Source: JAAURS01 sp044923475 (GTDB lineage: Bacteria > Cyanobacteriota > Cyanobacteriia > Thermosynechococcales > Thermosynechococcaceae). From it: 64,000 bases of DNA. Position 1 is the stretch's first letter; each line of letters begins with the position of its first letter. Under the pieces are notes generated by a model. It had not been told where the DNA came from. It did no database searches and was given only the letters and a program-made list of their open reading frames with translations. Of the stretch, positions 1-8,081 are shown one piece after another. The stretch covers positions 3,658,001 through 3,722,000 of the forward strand of contig NZ_CP137338.1 of NCBI RefSeq assembly GCF_044923475.1, written 5' to 3'. Made by a program: the position numbers and the translations under genes.

Positions 1-763
1 TTTCATCCGCAGGTAATCCGTCGCTCGTAACCCGACCTTTAAAAACCTTGATGGCAACTCTTTGCGTTTCGGTCGAGGTTACCTGCCACAATCCCTCAGA
101 AATCACACCAGAGGCACCCTCTCCGAGGGTATTCTCAAGAGCCAAGTCCTGCCAATCAATAGTGGAAAGGGGCGATCGCCCCTCTACTTCGCGCGCCGCA
201 CAAAACGGGTTGCCCGCATACGCCAACCAAGACAAGCGTGGAAGTGCGAGCAACCACGGCGGCAGTTCTGTCAGGCAATTGGCGGAAAGCCGAATCAGCT
301 CTAGATTCTGACAATTGGATATTGATTCGGGAAGCGACCTCAGACGGTTGCCAGCAAGCATGAACTTCTGCAAATGGGTGAAATTGCCGATCGACTGCGG
401 CAGCCGTTCGAGCTCGTTCTGGGTCAGAATCAACCAGCTCAGGGTTGGAGGCAGGGCAGTTTCGCTAATGCACCGAATTCGATTGGACTTGAATCCAACG
501 ATCCTGAGTTTGGGACATCGGGCGAGAACCTCCGGGATCTCCTCAAACTCGTTGTTGATAAAGAAAACAGCCTTGAGGTTTTGCAACCGTTCGAAGTCGT
601 CGGGTAAGGCCTTCAGACTGTTGTTCGACAAATCCAACACTTCCAACGATTCTGCCAGATCGAAAACCTCTGACGGGACTCGGGTTAACCCGCAGGCCAG
701 CGAAAGTTTTTGGGTGCCCGTAAGCTGGCCCGCGCGCAGCAAGTCGAGCGTTTCTGTACTCAA
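1..763 (-). CDS. Leucine-rich-repeat protein kinase, N-terminal part (runs off left edge)
   Basis: The minus strand reads continuously from a TTG at 763 to the window edge. AAGGGG lies about nine bases before this TTG, and an in-frame stop precedes it, so TTG is the likely start. The protein begins STETLDLLRAGQLTG and carries about seven leucine-rich repeats of the LxxLxLSxNxLxxLP type. It then enters a kinase domain with the glycine loop LGEGASGV and the ATP-binding lysine in VAIKVFKG. This architecture matches the bacterial LRR-protein kinase family, thought to act in protein-protein recognition and phosphorylation. The catalytic HRD and DFG regions lie outside the window. The plus-strand open frames here are shadows. 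Confidence 0.88.
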   Translation of the reverse strand, partial: MSTETLDLLRAGQLTGTQKLSLACGLTRVPSEVFDLAESLEVLDLSNNSLKALPDDFERLQNLKAVFFINNEFEEIPEVLARCPKLRIVGFKSNRIRCISETALPPTLSWLILTQNELERLPQSIGNFTHLQKFMLAGNRLRSLPESISNCQNLELIRLSANCLTELPPWLLALPRLSWLAYAGNPFCAAREVEGRSPLSTIDWQDLALENTLGEGASGVISEGLWQVTSTETQRVAIKVFKGRVTSDGLPADE

Positions 764-937
764 AATAGCAAACCCCTTGCGAATTCAGTTTGGCCCCGTT
801 CGATCGCGCGACTCTCAAGCTGAGATCGCTACCTCCACTTAAGATACTATGCAGATACCATTCAGTACCCCATCGTTCTTAAAACCGAGCAACGCACTGA
901 ATCCTGTTGCCAACCCCTTTAATTCGACGTCAGATCC

Positions 938-1240
938 TTAGCAGTACGGGCTGATATCTTCGCCGCAGTCATCCGCCAGATAGCAAAGCGCCCGAAACCG
1001 CAGTGCAACTAACTCCTCAAAGAACGGATTCAGCTTGCACAAAGGGGGAATATGGGCGATTTTGCGTCCGAAAAGTACGATATCTCGCTCGAACGGACAT
1101 TGAGCGGGCACAAATCGGCAAATGCGGTGAGCGAGTTCCCTATCCCGAACGGAGAGCCGATCGATCCACCGACGAATGGGGCGCAGCGGCGCAAAATTAT
1201 CGCAACCCTTTGGAGAGTGGATGGGTAAAACATGTTCCAT
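938..1240 (-). CDS. Mo-dependent nitrogenase C-terminal domain protein (Mo-nitro_C)
   Basis: This 100-residue protein carries the small cyanobacterial domain first named from a C-terminal extension of Mo nitrogenase (Mo-nitro_C). The recognisable core is PAQCPFERDI, then HIPPLCKLNP, then LRFRALCYLADDCGED and a final cysteine. Four to five conserved cysteines suggest a metal site or disulfides, but function is not established. Stand-alone copies are common in cyanobacteria, including ones that do not fix nitrogen. No nif gene is near, so it should not be read as nitrogenase. The start at ATG 1240 has no strong Shine-Dalgarno sequence. Confidence 0.82.
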   Translation of the reverse strand: MEHVLPIHSPKGCDNFAPLRPIRRWIDRLSVRDRELAHRICRFVPAQCPFERDIVLFGRKIAHIPPLCKLNPFFEELVALRFRALCYLADDCGEDISPYC

Positions 1241-1409
1241 AGAAGCAAGCCAAAAACAAGGCCCAAACGTTATCTACTGGGAAATGTAACAAGAAATTTA
1301 CAAAACTGGCATGGGGGGAATAACCTATCGCTTGTAGAGATTTCCGCCGATCCGATCGAGAGCTTGTAGGCTAGAAAAGTCGATTCTTCGATTCGCCGCC
1401 ATTTCAACT

Positions 1410-1925
1410 ATGCAAAAGACTCATGCCTTCGCACTTCTAGCCCCCGTACCAGAGGAGCACCTCATTTCTGGATTGGAAGCGATCGCCGCCCAGTTAGACT
1501 CTGATGACTTACCAGCAGACCACGTCCCCAAAATTGCCTTTGGGAGCATGGCCTTTGAAGTGCTGGCGGAGGTCGAAAAACTGCGGGCTGGGAAATCTGT
1601 TGAGGTTTTAATTTATGCCTCTCACGCCAAAGGAGAGCAGCCTCTGAATCCAGAAGCGACTTGGCGGGGGCTGTACGTGGGGTGTGTGGGGTCGCGTCGA
1701 GGTCGTTATCCAGGAAAATCTATTTTCCGACCTCAAGCTACGGCAACCGACAAACTCAATTGGGCCGTGTTTTGGGAAGTGCAGGAGCTAGAACGGCTCA
1801 AAACATCAATACCCATTGGGAGTTTGACGGGGAAGGGAAAAAAGACGCCCTATCAATCTCGATTCATCCCGGAAGGTCCGGTTCAGATTGACTATCCCGC
1901 TTCTAAAGGAAAGCAAAATCCGTAA
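1410..1925 (+). CDS. Hypothetical protein, 171 aa
   Basis: I do not recognise a family. The predicted protein is soluble, with no signal peptide or membrane segment. The N-terminal half is acidic and helical (SGLEAIAAQLDSDDLPADHV). The C-terminal half is basic and glycine/lysine-rich (TGKGKKTPYQSRF). Codon use and GC content match neighbouring genes, no competing frame is as long, and the gene stands alone on the plus strand, so it is probably real. The start ATG 1410 has no clear ribosome-binding site. Confidence 0.6.
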   Translation: MQKTHAFALLAPVPEEHLISGLEAIAAQLDSDDLPADHVPKIAFGSMAFEVLAEVEKLRAGKSVEVLIYASHAKGEQPLNPEATWRGLYVGCVGSRRGRYPGKSIFRPQATATDKLNWAVFWEVQELERLKTSIPIGSLTGKGKKTPYQSRFIPEGPVQIDYPASKGKQNP

Positions 1926-1982
1926 ACAAAAAATCAAGTCTACTCTTCGAACGCATTCAGCTCGGGCATTAAGGCCATTGCT

Positions 1983-2345
1983 TCATACATCCACGTAGAC
2001 CGTGACGGCAGCGATCGCCACGTACATGTCATCGTTTTTGTCATTCAATTCAGCAATGGCCCTGCCCTCCACCACCATGCCGCCCCGCTCTACTGTCAGG
2101 GTCTTTTCTCCAAAAGGCAGTACCGCCAACACCTCCGCCTCGCGCACGTCCTCCGGGAACGGCACCGCTACTTTTACTTCAATACTCATTTCGTTGGGGT
2201 GCTCTAGCCCCGCAACCTCCCAGATGCCGGGGAGGGCGTTATGGGCGATCGCGTCGCGCACCGCGCGGGCCGCCGCTACCGTAGGGTCTTGACCGTGTTG
2301 GTCCACCCCCATCCCCATCTCGATCGCAAAACGTTTGCGCGCCAT
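1983..2345 (-). CDS. Lin0512 family protein
   Basis: This protein of about 120 residues opens with RFAIEMGMGVDQHGQDPT and continues AAARAVRDAIAHNALPG, the signature of the Lin0512 family. That family is widespread, conserved and biochemically uncharacterised. I chose ATG 2345 rather than the upstream GTG 2360 because AAGGATAGG immediately precedes the ATG as a ribosome-binding site. It is divergent from a creatininase-family gene with only about 50 bases between starts, so the two probably share a regulatory region. No signal peptide is present. Confidence 0.82.
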   Translation of the reverse strand: MARKRFAIEMGMGVDQHGQDPTVAAARAVRDAIAHNALPGIWEVAGLEHPNEMSIEVKVAVPFPEDVREAEVLAVLPFGEKTLTVERGGMVVEGRAIAELNDKNDDMYVAIAAVTVYVDV

Positions 2346-2395
2346 TTCCCTATCCTTCACACTGTAAATTACACCGAGACTCGACGAGGCAATCC

Positions 2396-3142
2396 ATGCA
2401 GCTCCACCTCTCCACCTGGCCTGAAGTTGAAGCCTACCTGCAAACCTCCCAAGGCATTATTCTACCGATCGGTTCTACAGAGCAACACGGCCCCACGGGC
2501 TTGATCGGCACGGATGCCATTTGTGCCGAGGCGATCGCCAAGGGGGTTGGCGAAGCCACTCAGGCTTTGGTAGGACCCACCATCAACGTGGGGATGGCGC
2601 TCCACCACGCGGCTTTCCCCGGCAGCATGAGCCTTCGTCCCAGTACTTTAATCCTGGTCGTTCGCGATTATCTCGTCAGCTTGAGCCGTGCTGGCTTCCG
2701 CAAGTTCTTTTTTATCAACGGCCACGGCGGCAATGTCGCCACCCTCAAAGCCGCGTTCTCGGAAGCCTATGCTACCCTGACCGATTTGCAGGTGCCAGAG
2801 GGCGATCGCGTTCAATGTACGGTTGCCAACTGGTATATGTGTTCTGAGGTATATCGCAAAGCCAAGGAACTCTATGGCGACAAAGAAGGTTCCCACGCCA
2901 CTCCTAGCGAAGTGGCGGTGACGCAGTTTGTCTATCCTGAAGCCATCAAAACAGCTCCTTTGGATCCAGAGGTTGCCAAAGGCCATTCCATTTACGGTGC
3001 CGCTGATTTCCGCCGTCGCTACCCAGATGGACGCATGGGTTCTGACCCCTCCCTCGCTACGCCAGAACAGGGCAAAGCGTTGTACGACTTGGCTGTCAAT
3101 AGCCTGACGCAAGACTACCTTCAGTTCGTCCAACAACCCTAA
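2396..3142 (+). CDS. Creatininase family amidohydrolase
   Basis: The protein is 248 residues, the usual length for this family of metal-dependent amidohydrolases. Conserved metal-binding blocks are visible: PIGSTEQHGPTGLIGTDA near the N-terminus (Glu, His and Asp ligands), then MALHHAAFPGS, then NGHGGN, and later an acidic segment EGSHATPSE. Related enzymes act on creatinine or on cyclic and formamide-containing metabolites (ArfB, MftE types). The substrate cannot be assigned here. It lies head-to-head with the Lin0512 gene, and a hairpin follows the stop codon. Confidence 0.88.
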   Translation: MQLHLSTWPEVEAYLQTSQGIILPIGSTEQHGPTGLIGTDAICAEAIAKGVGEATQALVGPTINVGMALHHAAFPGSMSLRPSTLILVVRDYLVSLSRAGFRKFFFINGHGGNVATLKAAFSEAYATLTDLQVPEGDRVQCTVANWYMCSEVYRKAKELYGDKEGSHATPSEVAVTQFVYPEAIKTAPLDPEVAKGHSIYGAADFRRRYPDGRMGSDPSLATPEQGKALYDLAVNSLTQDYLQFVQQP

Positions 3143-3197
3143 CGGTCTGCCGATCTGGTGCGCGCTCATTGTTGAGGTCGCGCGCTGAGAGACCGTT
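3141..3197 (+). terminator. Stem-loop after creatininase gene
   Basis: An eight-base outer stem (AACGGTCT at 3141-3148 with AGACCGTT at 3190-3197) encloses a second GC stem (GCGCGC at 3160-3165 and 3180-3185). A short run AAGTTTTC follows. The position right at the stop codon suggests transcription termination, although the U-run is weak. Confidence 0.5.
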
Positions 3198-3353
3198 AAG
3201 TTTTCGACGCATAAAGTTTTACAAAACAACATCTCGTGAAGGAAAGATCGTAAAAGTTGCATTTACCCCGAAGGCTTGCTATACCGGAGATATAGAGCGC
3301 ACTGGCTCCCTTCACAGGCTTCCTTAGCGCTTAAATAAATTTGAGATTTCACC

Positions 3354-4244
3354 ATGATGTCGTCCGGTGCTGCGATCGTTCAATGGGGACGTTGTCCTCA
3401 GTTTGTGTGTGGGGTTTTAGCTGCTTCCATCTTTTTGGCTGCAAATTTACCAGGACTGACTCAAGCTCAAGAGACCGCAAAATCTCTCAACGCTCAACTT
3501 TTCTTCCTGCAGGCTGCTCCTGCGGCGCAGCAGGTTTCCGTACCGCCCAGCCCTCTCCAGAGCGGTGCGGCGGTAAGCCGTAAAGATCCGCTGAACAGTG
3601 CCTATCCCATTCCTTGGGACTCGATCTGGGCGCACCAGCACCAAGCCAGCCAGGCTGGTCAAACGGTAACAAAGCGCTATCTAAGCGCGGCACTCCTCTC
3701 TCCAGACGGCCAAACAAAGGTCCATTCAGAGATTCAACTGCATCTCAACCCAGAGATGACCGACAGCTATATTTCGAGTCAGCTCGTCATTTCAGACCCG
3801 CGCGGAACCGTTTTGCAGAGCATTCCTTCAACCTTTCACCTCGGCGATGGCCCCGTGAAAGAAACCGCCGCCCGTCAAGATGGCACCCTCAGCATTTTAA
3901 TGCCAGCCGCTTGGTCTAAAGACGGTCAACAGCTCTTGGCCCGACAATTTGAAGCAGTGTTTGGGTCGGATGTGTCTTCCGACTACGCCCTCGTTTGGAA
4001 TCGGAGAAACCAGCAGGCGAGAATCGTCGCGCCGACACCGCTGAGCTACGATACCGCCGTTCTTCTGGGTTGGAGCCACAGCAATCCGGACCAAATTTTG
4101 TTTGAGACTTCTACGCTAGGGGAATCCAAAACCACCACCCTTGCAGTCAGCCACGACGGGACGACCATCGCCTCTCCCAGCGATCGCCCGCTTCCGATCG
4201 GACAGCGCGTGACATTCCCGACGCCCTCCCAAGCAAGGCGATAG
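3354..4244 (+). CDS. Secreted hypothetical protein, 296 aa
   Basis: No known family is recognised. The N-terminus has a hydrophobic stretch FVCGVLAASIFLAANL followed by TQAQE, consistent with a signal peptide cleaved near residue 39. The mature part is soluble and rich in Ser, Gln and Pro, with likely beta segments (YLSAALLSPDGQTKVHSEIQ). It probably resides in the periplasm. Two adjacent ATGs (3354 and 3357) are equivalent starts. It stands between the creatininase terminator and the convergent RodZ-like gene. Confidence 0.65.
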   Translation: MMSSGAAIVQWGRCPQFVCGVLAASIFLAANLPGLTQAQETAKSLNAQLFFLQAAPAAQQVSVPPSPLQSGAAVSRKDPLNSAYPIPWDSIWAHQHQASQAGQTVTKRYLSAALLSPDGQTKVHSEIQLHLNPEMTDSYISSQLVISDPRGTVLQSIPSTFHLGDGPVKETAARQDGTLSILMPAAWSKDGQQLLARQFEAVFGSDVSSDYALVWNRRNQQARIVAPTPLSYDTAVLLGWSHSNPDQILFETSTLGESKTTTLAVSHDGTTIASPSDRPLPIGQRVTFPTPSQARR

Positions 4245-4283
4245 ACAGATCGCGCCCATCCATTGCCCATTGCGGGGATGGGC

Positions 4284-5036
4284 TTATCGGCTGCTGGGAG
4301 TAAGATTGACGTCTTTGACTTCGCCGGGCTTGCCCATCAGTTTTGCAGGCTGGCCGTTGACTCCAAGCATGACGCCACCCGCATTTCCAGCAGAGATCTG
4401 GATTGACTGCTTTGCGGTAATGGTCCTAGCCGTTCCGGTCTTGAGAACGCCTTCATAACTGGGCTTGCCATCTACGCTAATGTCAAGGTAGGAATCTGCC
4501 TTGAGGTTGAGCTGCGCCTGAACGGGGGCTGCTGGTTTCGGCTTGGCTGCGGCAACGACCTTTTTGGGGGCCGCCGCAACGGATGCTTTCGGTGAAGGAC
4601 GGCTCGCGCCAACCGTTCCAGATGTCGAGTCTGCTGGCTTAAACAACGCGTACAGCAACGCCACGGCTCCAAGGACTGCCGCCAAGTAAAGGACGTAGAG
4701 ATGCCAAGGCCGCAGCGCGGTGCTCCCCGCCCCTAACATTTTCGCGTTAGCACTGCCTACGTGCGCCTTACCCAGCGGAAACGACTCAGACAGAGAAACG
4801 CCATCCAGGCCCATCGCTTCCGCAAAACGACGAATGAAGCCACGCACGTAGAGCGGTTCGGGAAGCACTTCGAGGTTCCCCTTTTCGATCGCCTCTAGAA
4901 AACGATGCTGAATCATCGTTTTAGTGGCAATTTCTTCTAGGGACAGTCCTTTTTTGGTGCGATGGCTCCGCAAATGGGCACCAAGTTCCGTTAGCTTTTG
5001 AATCTGCTCTGGGTCGAAAACGGTAGGGCTGCTCAT
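4284..5036 (-). CDS. RodZ-like helix-turn-helix membrane protein
   Basis: Residues about 10-80 form an HTH_25 domain (LGAHLRSHRTKKGLSLEEIA ... YVRGFIRRFAEAMGLD), as in RodZ. A single membrane helix follows at about 108-128, then an Ala/Pro/Lys-rich linker, then a C-terminal beta domain of DUF4115 type (LNLKADSYLDISVDGK). RodZ links MreB to the cell-wall elongation machinery; cyanobacterial members of this architecture are less studied. The stop/start region overlaps the upstream pseudouridine synthase by ATGA (5033-5036), indicating translational coupling. Confidence 0.82.
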   Translation of the reverse strand: MSSPTVFDPEQIQKLTELGAHLRSHRTKKGLSLEEIATKTMIQHRFLEAIEKGNLEVLPEPLYVRGFIRRFAEAMGLDGVSLSESFPLGKAHVGSANAKMLGAGSTALRPWHLYVLYLAAVLGAVALLYALFKPADSTSGTVGASRPSPKASVAAAPKKVVAAAKPKPAAPVQAQLNLKADSYLDISVDGKPSYEGVLKTGTARTITAKQSIQISAGNAGGVMLGVNGQPAKLMGKPGEVKDVNLTPSSR

Positions 5037-5824
5037 AGAATGGTTTCCTTTTGGCGTGCGGCGCGGGCCTCGATCTTGATAATAGGACGCAACGCATCAA
5101 TTTCAGATAAAGTCAGAGATCGATATTGACCTGGGCTTAATATACATCCATAAGTATCCACTAGGGCAATAGGGCCAATGCGGGTGCGGTGGAGCTGCAA
5201 AACAGGATGCCCAAGGGCTTTTGCAACGAGCCGAATCTGGCGGTTGCGCCCCTCCTGTAAAATAACCTGAAGCTGCGTTGAGTTTTGCAATGCATTCGGC
5301 GGAGCGAGCACTTCAACTTCGGCGGGCAAGGTTAGCCGCCCCTCTAGGAGAATACCGCTGCGCCACCGATTGAGGGTGGCGGCAGTGGGGGTTCCGCGCA
5401 CCGTTACTTCGTACGTTTTGGTAACGCGATGGCGGGGGTGGGTTAGGGCAAATGTGAGCGCTCCATCGTTGGTGAGCAAAAGCGCTCCTGTGGTTTGGGT
5501 GTCCAGCCGCCCCACGGGGTGCAGCCCCGCAGCCCGATCCTGCGGCGACAGCAGATCTAAGACCGTCGGTCGCCCCTGGGGGTCGGAACAGGTGCTCACA
5601 ACGCCCAAAGGCTTATGGAGCAACAGGTAAACGGAGGATGGCCGAGGCGATCGCCCGATCGCTTTCTCCTCTACTTCGACGAAATCGACATCGGGGTCTG
5701 CCTTTTGACCCAACGCAGCAACGCAGCCATTCACCCGCACCTTGCCGTCTAAAATGAGTTGCTCGGCGTGGCGGCGAGACGCAATGCCCCGTTGCGCTAG
5801 TATTTTTTGCAGTCGTTCTTGCAT
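5033..5824 (-). CDS. rRNA pseudouridine synthase, RsuA/RluB family
   Basis: An N-terminal S4 RNA-binding domain (RLQKILAQRGIASRRHAEQL) is followed by the catalytic domain with the family signature GRLDTQTTGALLLTNDG, whose aspartate is the nucleophile. Later blocks LQVILQEGRNRQIRL and HRTRIGP also fit the family. It converts a uridine in rRNA to pseudouridine; which position is not determinable (RsuA acts on 16S, RluB/E on 23S). It is co-transcribed with the downstream RodZ-like gene through a 4-base overlap. Confidence 0.92.
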   Translation of the reverse strand: MQERLQKILAQRGIASRRHAEQLILDGKVRVNGCVAALGQKADPDVDFVEVEEKAIGRSPRPSSVYLLLHKPLGVVSTCSDPQGRPTVLDLLSPQDRAAGLHPVGRLDTQTTGALLLTNDGALTFALTHPRHRVTKTYEVTVRGTPTAATLNRWRSGILLEGRLTLPAEVEVLAPPNALQNSTQLQVILQEGRNRQIRLVAKALGHPVLQLHRTRIGPIALVDTYGCILSPGQYRSLTLSEIDALRPIIKIEARAARQKETIL

Positions 5825-5845
5825 ATCGGATCCTAGCTGCCCCTG

Positions 5846-6661
5846 TTAAAGCGGCAGTACGAGCTGGGCAGCGGCATTAAAGCACTGTTTGGCTAACCCC
5901 TGCACCACCAAAACCGTCGTCAGCAGCGTTGAAAACGCCAGCATAAACATAATCAACATTTGGTAAGAAGCCGCATCCAGAGGATTGATGCCGCTCAGTA
6001 ACTGTCCCGTCATAATGCCGGGGAGCGTCACCACTCCCACCACCATCATGGCGTTGAGGGTGGGAATCAGTCCAGTGCGGATGGCAGCTTTGCGGTAGGC
6101 GGCGATCGCCTGCTCTGGCGTTGCCCCCAGACAGAGGTGCGTTTCGATCTCGGCGCGGTGCGTTTGGACCATCTGCATCAGCCGTTCGCCGGCCAGCGCC
6201 GCTCCGTTCATCACGTTGCCCAGTACGATCCCGGCCAGCGGAATGAGGTATTGAGGGTCGAACCACATTGCGGGGCGAATCACCAGAACGGTGGTGTAGG
6301 TCAGCACGATCGCCAAACTCGTCGCCATCGAGCCGCCCAGCAGCCATAACTCATTGGGGATGCGTTTGCCGATGCGGTTGCGGGTTTCCATGGTGGCGAT
6401 CGCCAACATTCCCGCAACGACCGCCAATACTGCCCCAGGATTTTTCCAGTCAAACACAAACCACAGCAGATAACCGACGACAACGAGCTGAACGGTCGTC
6501 CGGGCCGTTGCCACCATCAGCTCTCGTTCCAAGCCGAGTCGCTGCCACCTCGAGAGGGCTACGGCGATCGCCATCATGCCTACAGCTCCGAGGAAGTCAG
6601 CGGGCTGAAGCGGAATCAGGTCGATCGCAATCGCATAAAAATAAAGACTGGTTTGGAACAT
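5846..6661 (-). CDS. FetB-like ABC permease (UPF0014)
   Basis: This is a hydrophobic protein of 271 residues with about seven membrane helices. It contains the UPF0014 hallmarks ATARTTVQLVVVGYLLW, LIPLAGIVLGNVMNGAAL and LNAMMVVGVVTLPGIMTGQ. E. coli FetB pairs with the ATPase FetA in iron export and peroxide resistance; the plant homologue STAR2/ALS3 is linked to aluminium tolerance. No FetA-type ATPase is adjacent, so the partner must be elsewhere. It lies upstream of the pseudouridine synthase on the same strand with a gap of about 20 bases and may head that operon. Confidence 0.85.
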   Translation of the reverse strand: MFQTSLYFYAIAIDLIPLQPADFLGAVGMMAIAVALSRWQRLGLERELMVATARTTVQLVVVGYLLWFVFDWKNPGAVLAVVAGMLAIATMETRNRIGKRIPNELWLLGGSMATSLAIVLTYTTVLVIRPAMWFDPQYLIPLAGIVLGNVMNGAALAGERLMQMVQTHRAEIETHLCLGATPEQAIAAYRKAAIRTGLIPTLNAMMVVGVVTLPGIMTGQLLSGINPLDAASYQMLIMFMLAFSTLLTTVLVVQGLAKQCFNAAAQLVLPL

Positions 6662-6830
6662 CTGAACCGATCGCGATACATTAAGGCTTGTGCTTTATAT
6701 TTACTACAAATGAGGTTGCTTCCAAATCCTGCTGGCTTCAGGTCGTGGCGCAACTCCATCCCTCCCCAACGGGTATAAGGCTTGCATTGTACGAGGTTGC
6801 CCCCTTTTTGACTGTTAGGATAACGACTGA

Positions 6831-8054
6831 GTGAACACAATCCCCCCCCTCGATCTCGGGCGTCAGTATCGAGCGCTTCAAGACGATATCAATGCGGCCG
6901 TTCTAGCGGTGTTAGCTTCAGGTCAGTATATTGGCGGGCCGCAGGTTACCCAATTCGAGCAAGCCTTTGCGACCTACATCAATACCCCTTTTTGCATTAG
7001 CTGCAACTCCGGCACCGATGCGCTCTACTTGGCGCTGCGGGCCTTTGATATCGGCCCAGGGGATGAGGTCATCACCAGTCCGTTTACGTTTATTGCCACC
7101 GCAGAAGTCATCAGCATGGCAGGCGCCACGCCGATTTTTGTCGATATCATCCCCGAAACCTTCAACCTAGATCCCCAACAGGTCCAATCTGCCATTACCC
7201 CGCGCACGCGGGCAATTATGCCCGTCCACTTATTCGGACAGCCAGCGGACATGACGCAGTTGATGGCGATCGCCCAAGCCCACGCGCTGCCCGTGATCGA
7301 AGACTGCGCCCAAGCGACGGGGGCGGTATGGCCCGATGCGACCGGTCAGCCGCAAAAGGTCGGCAGCATCGGACACATCGGCTGCTTTAGCTTTTATCCC
7401 AGCAAAAATTTAGGCGGCTGCGGCGACGGCGGGGCGATTACGACCCGCAACAGCGATCTCGCCGAAAAAATGCGCGTTTTGCGCGACCATGGCCGCAGCA
7501 GCGGATACATCCACGAAGCCATCGGCACGAACAGTCGCTTGGATGCCGTGCAGGCTGCGATTTTATCCGTCAAGCTCCGCCACCTCGATCGCTGGAACCT
7601 GCAGCGAAAAGCTATCGCGGAACGCTACGGACAGCTCCTCGGCAACATTCCCGGCATTACCGTTCCCCCCGATCGGGGGGATAGCGTCTGGAACCAATAC
7701 ACTATCCGAGTCGCCCACGAAGGCGACCTGCAATACCTGCGCCGAAGCCGCGATCGCGCCCTTTTATCGGAAGCTGATTTTGTCCTGAGAGCCCGCGGCG
7801 TCGAACCGCCCGCACCCCGCCGCGATCGCGTGCGGGTCGCGCTGGCGGAGCAGGGCGTTCAGTCGATGGTTTACTATCCATTGCCGCTCCACCTTCAGCC
7901 CGTGTACGCGCATCTGGACTACGAGCTGGGCCAATTGCCGATCGCAGACAAAGCCGCCCTAGAAGTTTTGTCTTTGCCCATGTTTCCCGAGCTGACCCCA
8001 CCCGAACAAGAACGCATTCGCAATAGCCTCAAAGAGGTGCTTCCCTATTGTTAA
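6831..8054 (+). CDS. DegT/DnrJ/EryC1/StrS PLP-dependent sugar aminotransferase
   Basis: This is a fold-type I aminotransferase that forms amino sugars for surface glycans. NSGTDALYLAL binds the cofactor, EDCAQATGA carries the aspartate that contacts the PLP nitrogen, and FSFYPSKNLGGCGDGG carries the Schiff-base lysine (Lys192). The C-terminal block YYPLPLHLQPVY is also typical. The start is GTG at 6831, with AGGA about a dozen bases before. About 24 extra residues lie between NQYTIRV and VALAEQGVQ, exactly between two HIP1 palindromes (7750 and 7822). No other sugar genes adjoin it. Confidence 0.92.
   Translation: MNTIPPLDLGRQYRALQDDINAAVLAVLASGQYIGGPQVTQFEQAFATYINTPFCISCNSGTDALYLALRAFDIGPGDEVITSPFTFIATAEVISMAGATPIFVDIIPETFNLDPQQVQSAITPRTRAIMPVHLFGQPADMTQLMAIAQAHALPVIEDCAQATGAVWPDATGQPQKVGSIGHIGCFSFYPSKNLGGCGDGGAITTRNSDLAEKMRVLRDHGRSSGYIHEAIGTNSRLDAVQAAILSVKLRHLDRWNLQRKAIAERYGQLLGNIPGITVPPDRGDSVWNQYTIRVAHEGDLQYLRRSRDRALLSEADFVLRARGVEPPAPRRDRVRVALAEQGVQSMVYYPLPLHLQPVYAHLDYELGQLPIADKAALEVLSLPMFPELTPPEQERIRNSLKEVLPYC
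7750..7829 (+). repeat. Two HIP1 palindromes bounding an in-frame 72-bp segment
   Basis: GCGATCGC occurs at 7750-7757 and 7822-7829, both inside the longer CCGCGATCGCG. The spacing is 72 bases, or 24 codons. The residues encoded between them are not in the usual DegT core, so the segment looks like an insertion or duplication bounded by HIP1. Confidence 0.6.
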
Positions 8055-8081
8055 TAAATGGGCTGTTAATCGTTCTCGAAC

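Noticed and set aside
48..842. Plus-strand open frames of 80-175 codons
   Set aside because: They are the antisense of the LRR kinase; the minus-strand reading has clear LRR and kinase motifs.
938..1240. Calling this a nitrogenase subunit
   Set aside because: Only the small Mo-nitro_C domain is present, and no nif genes are nearby.
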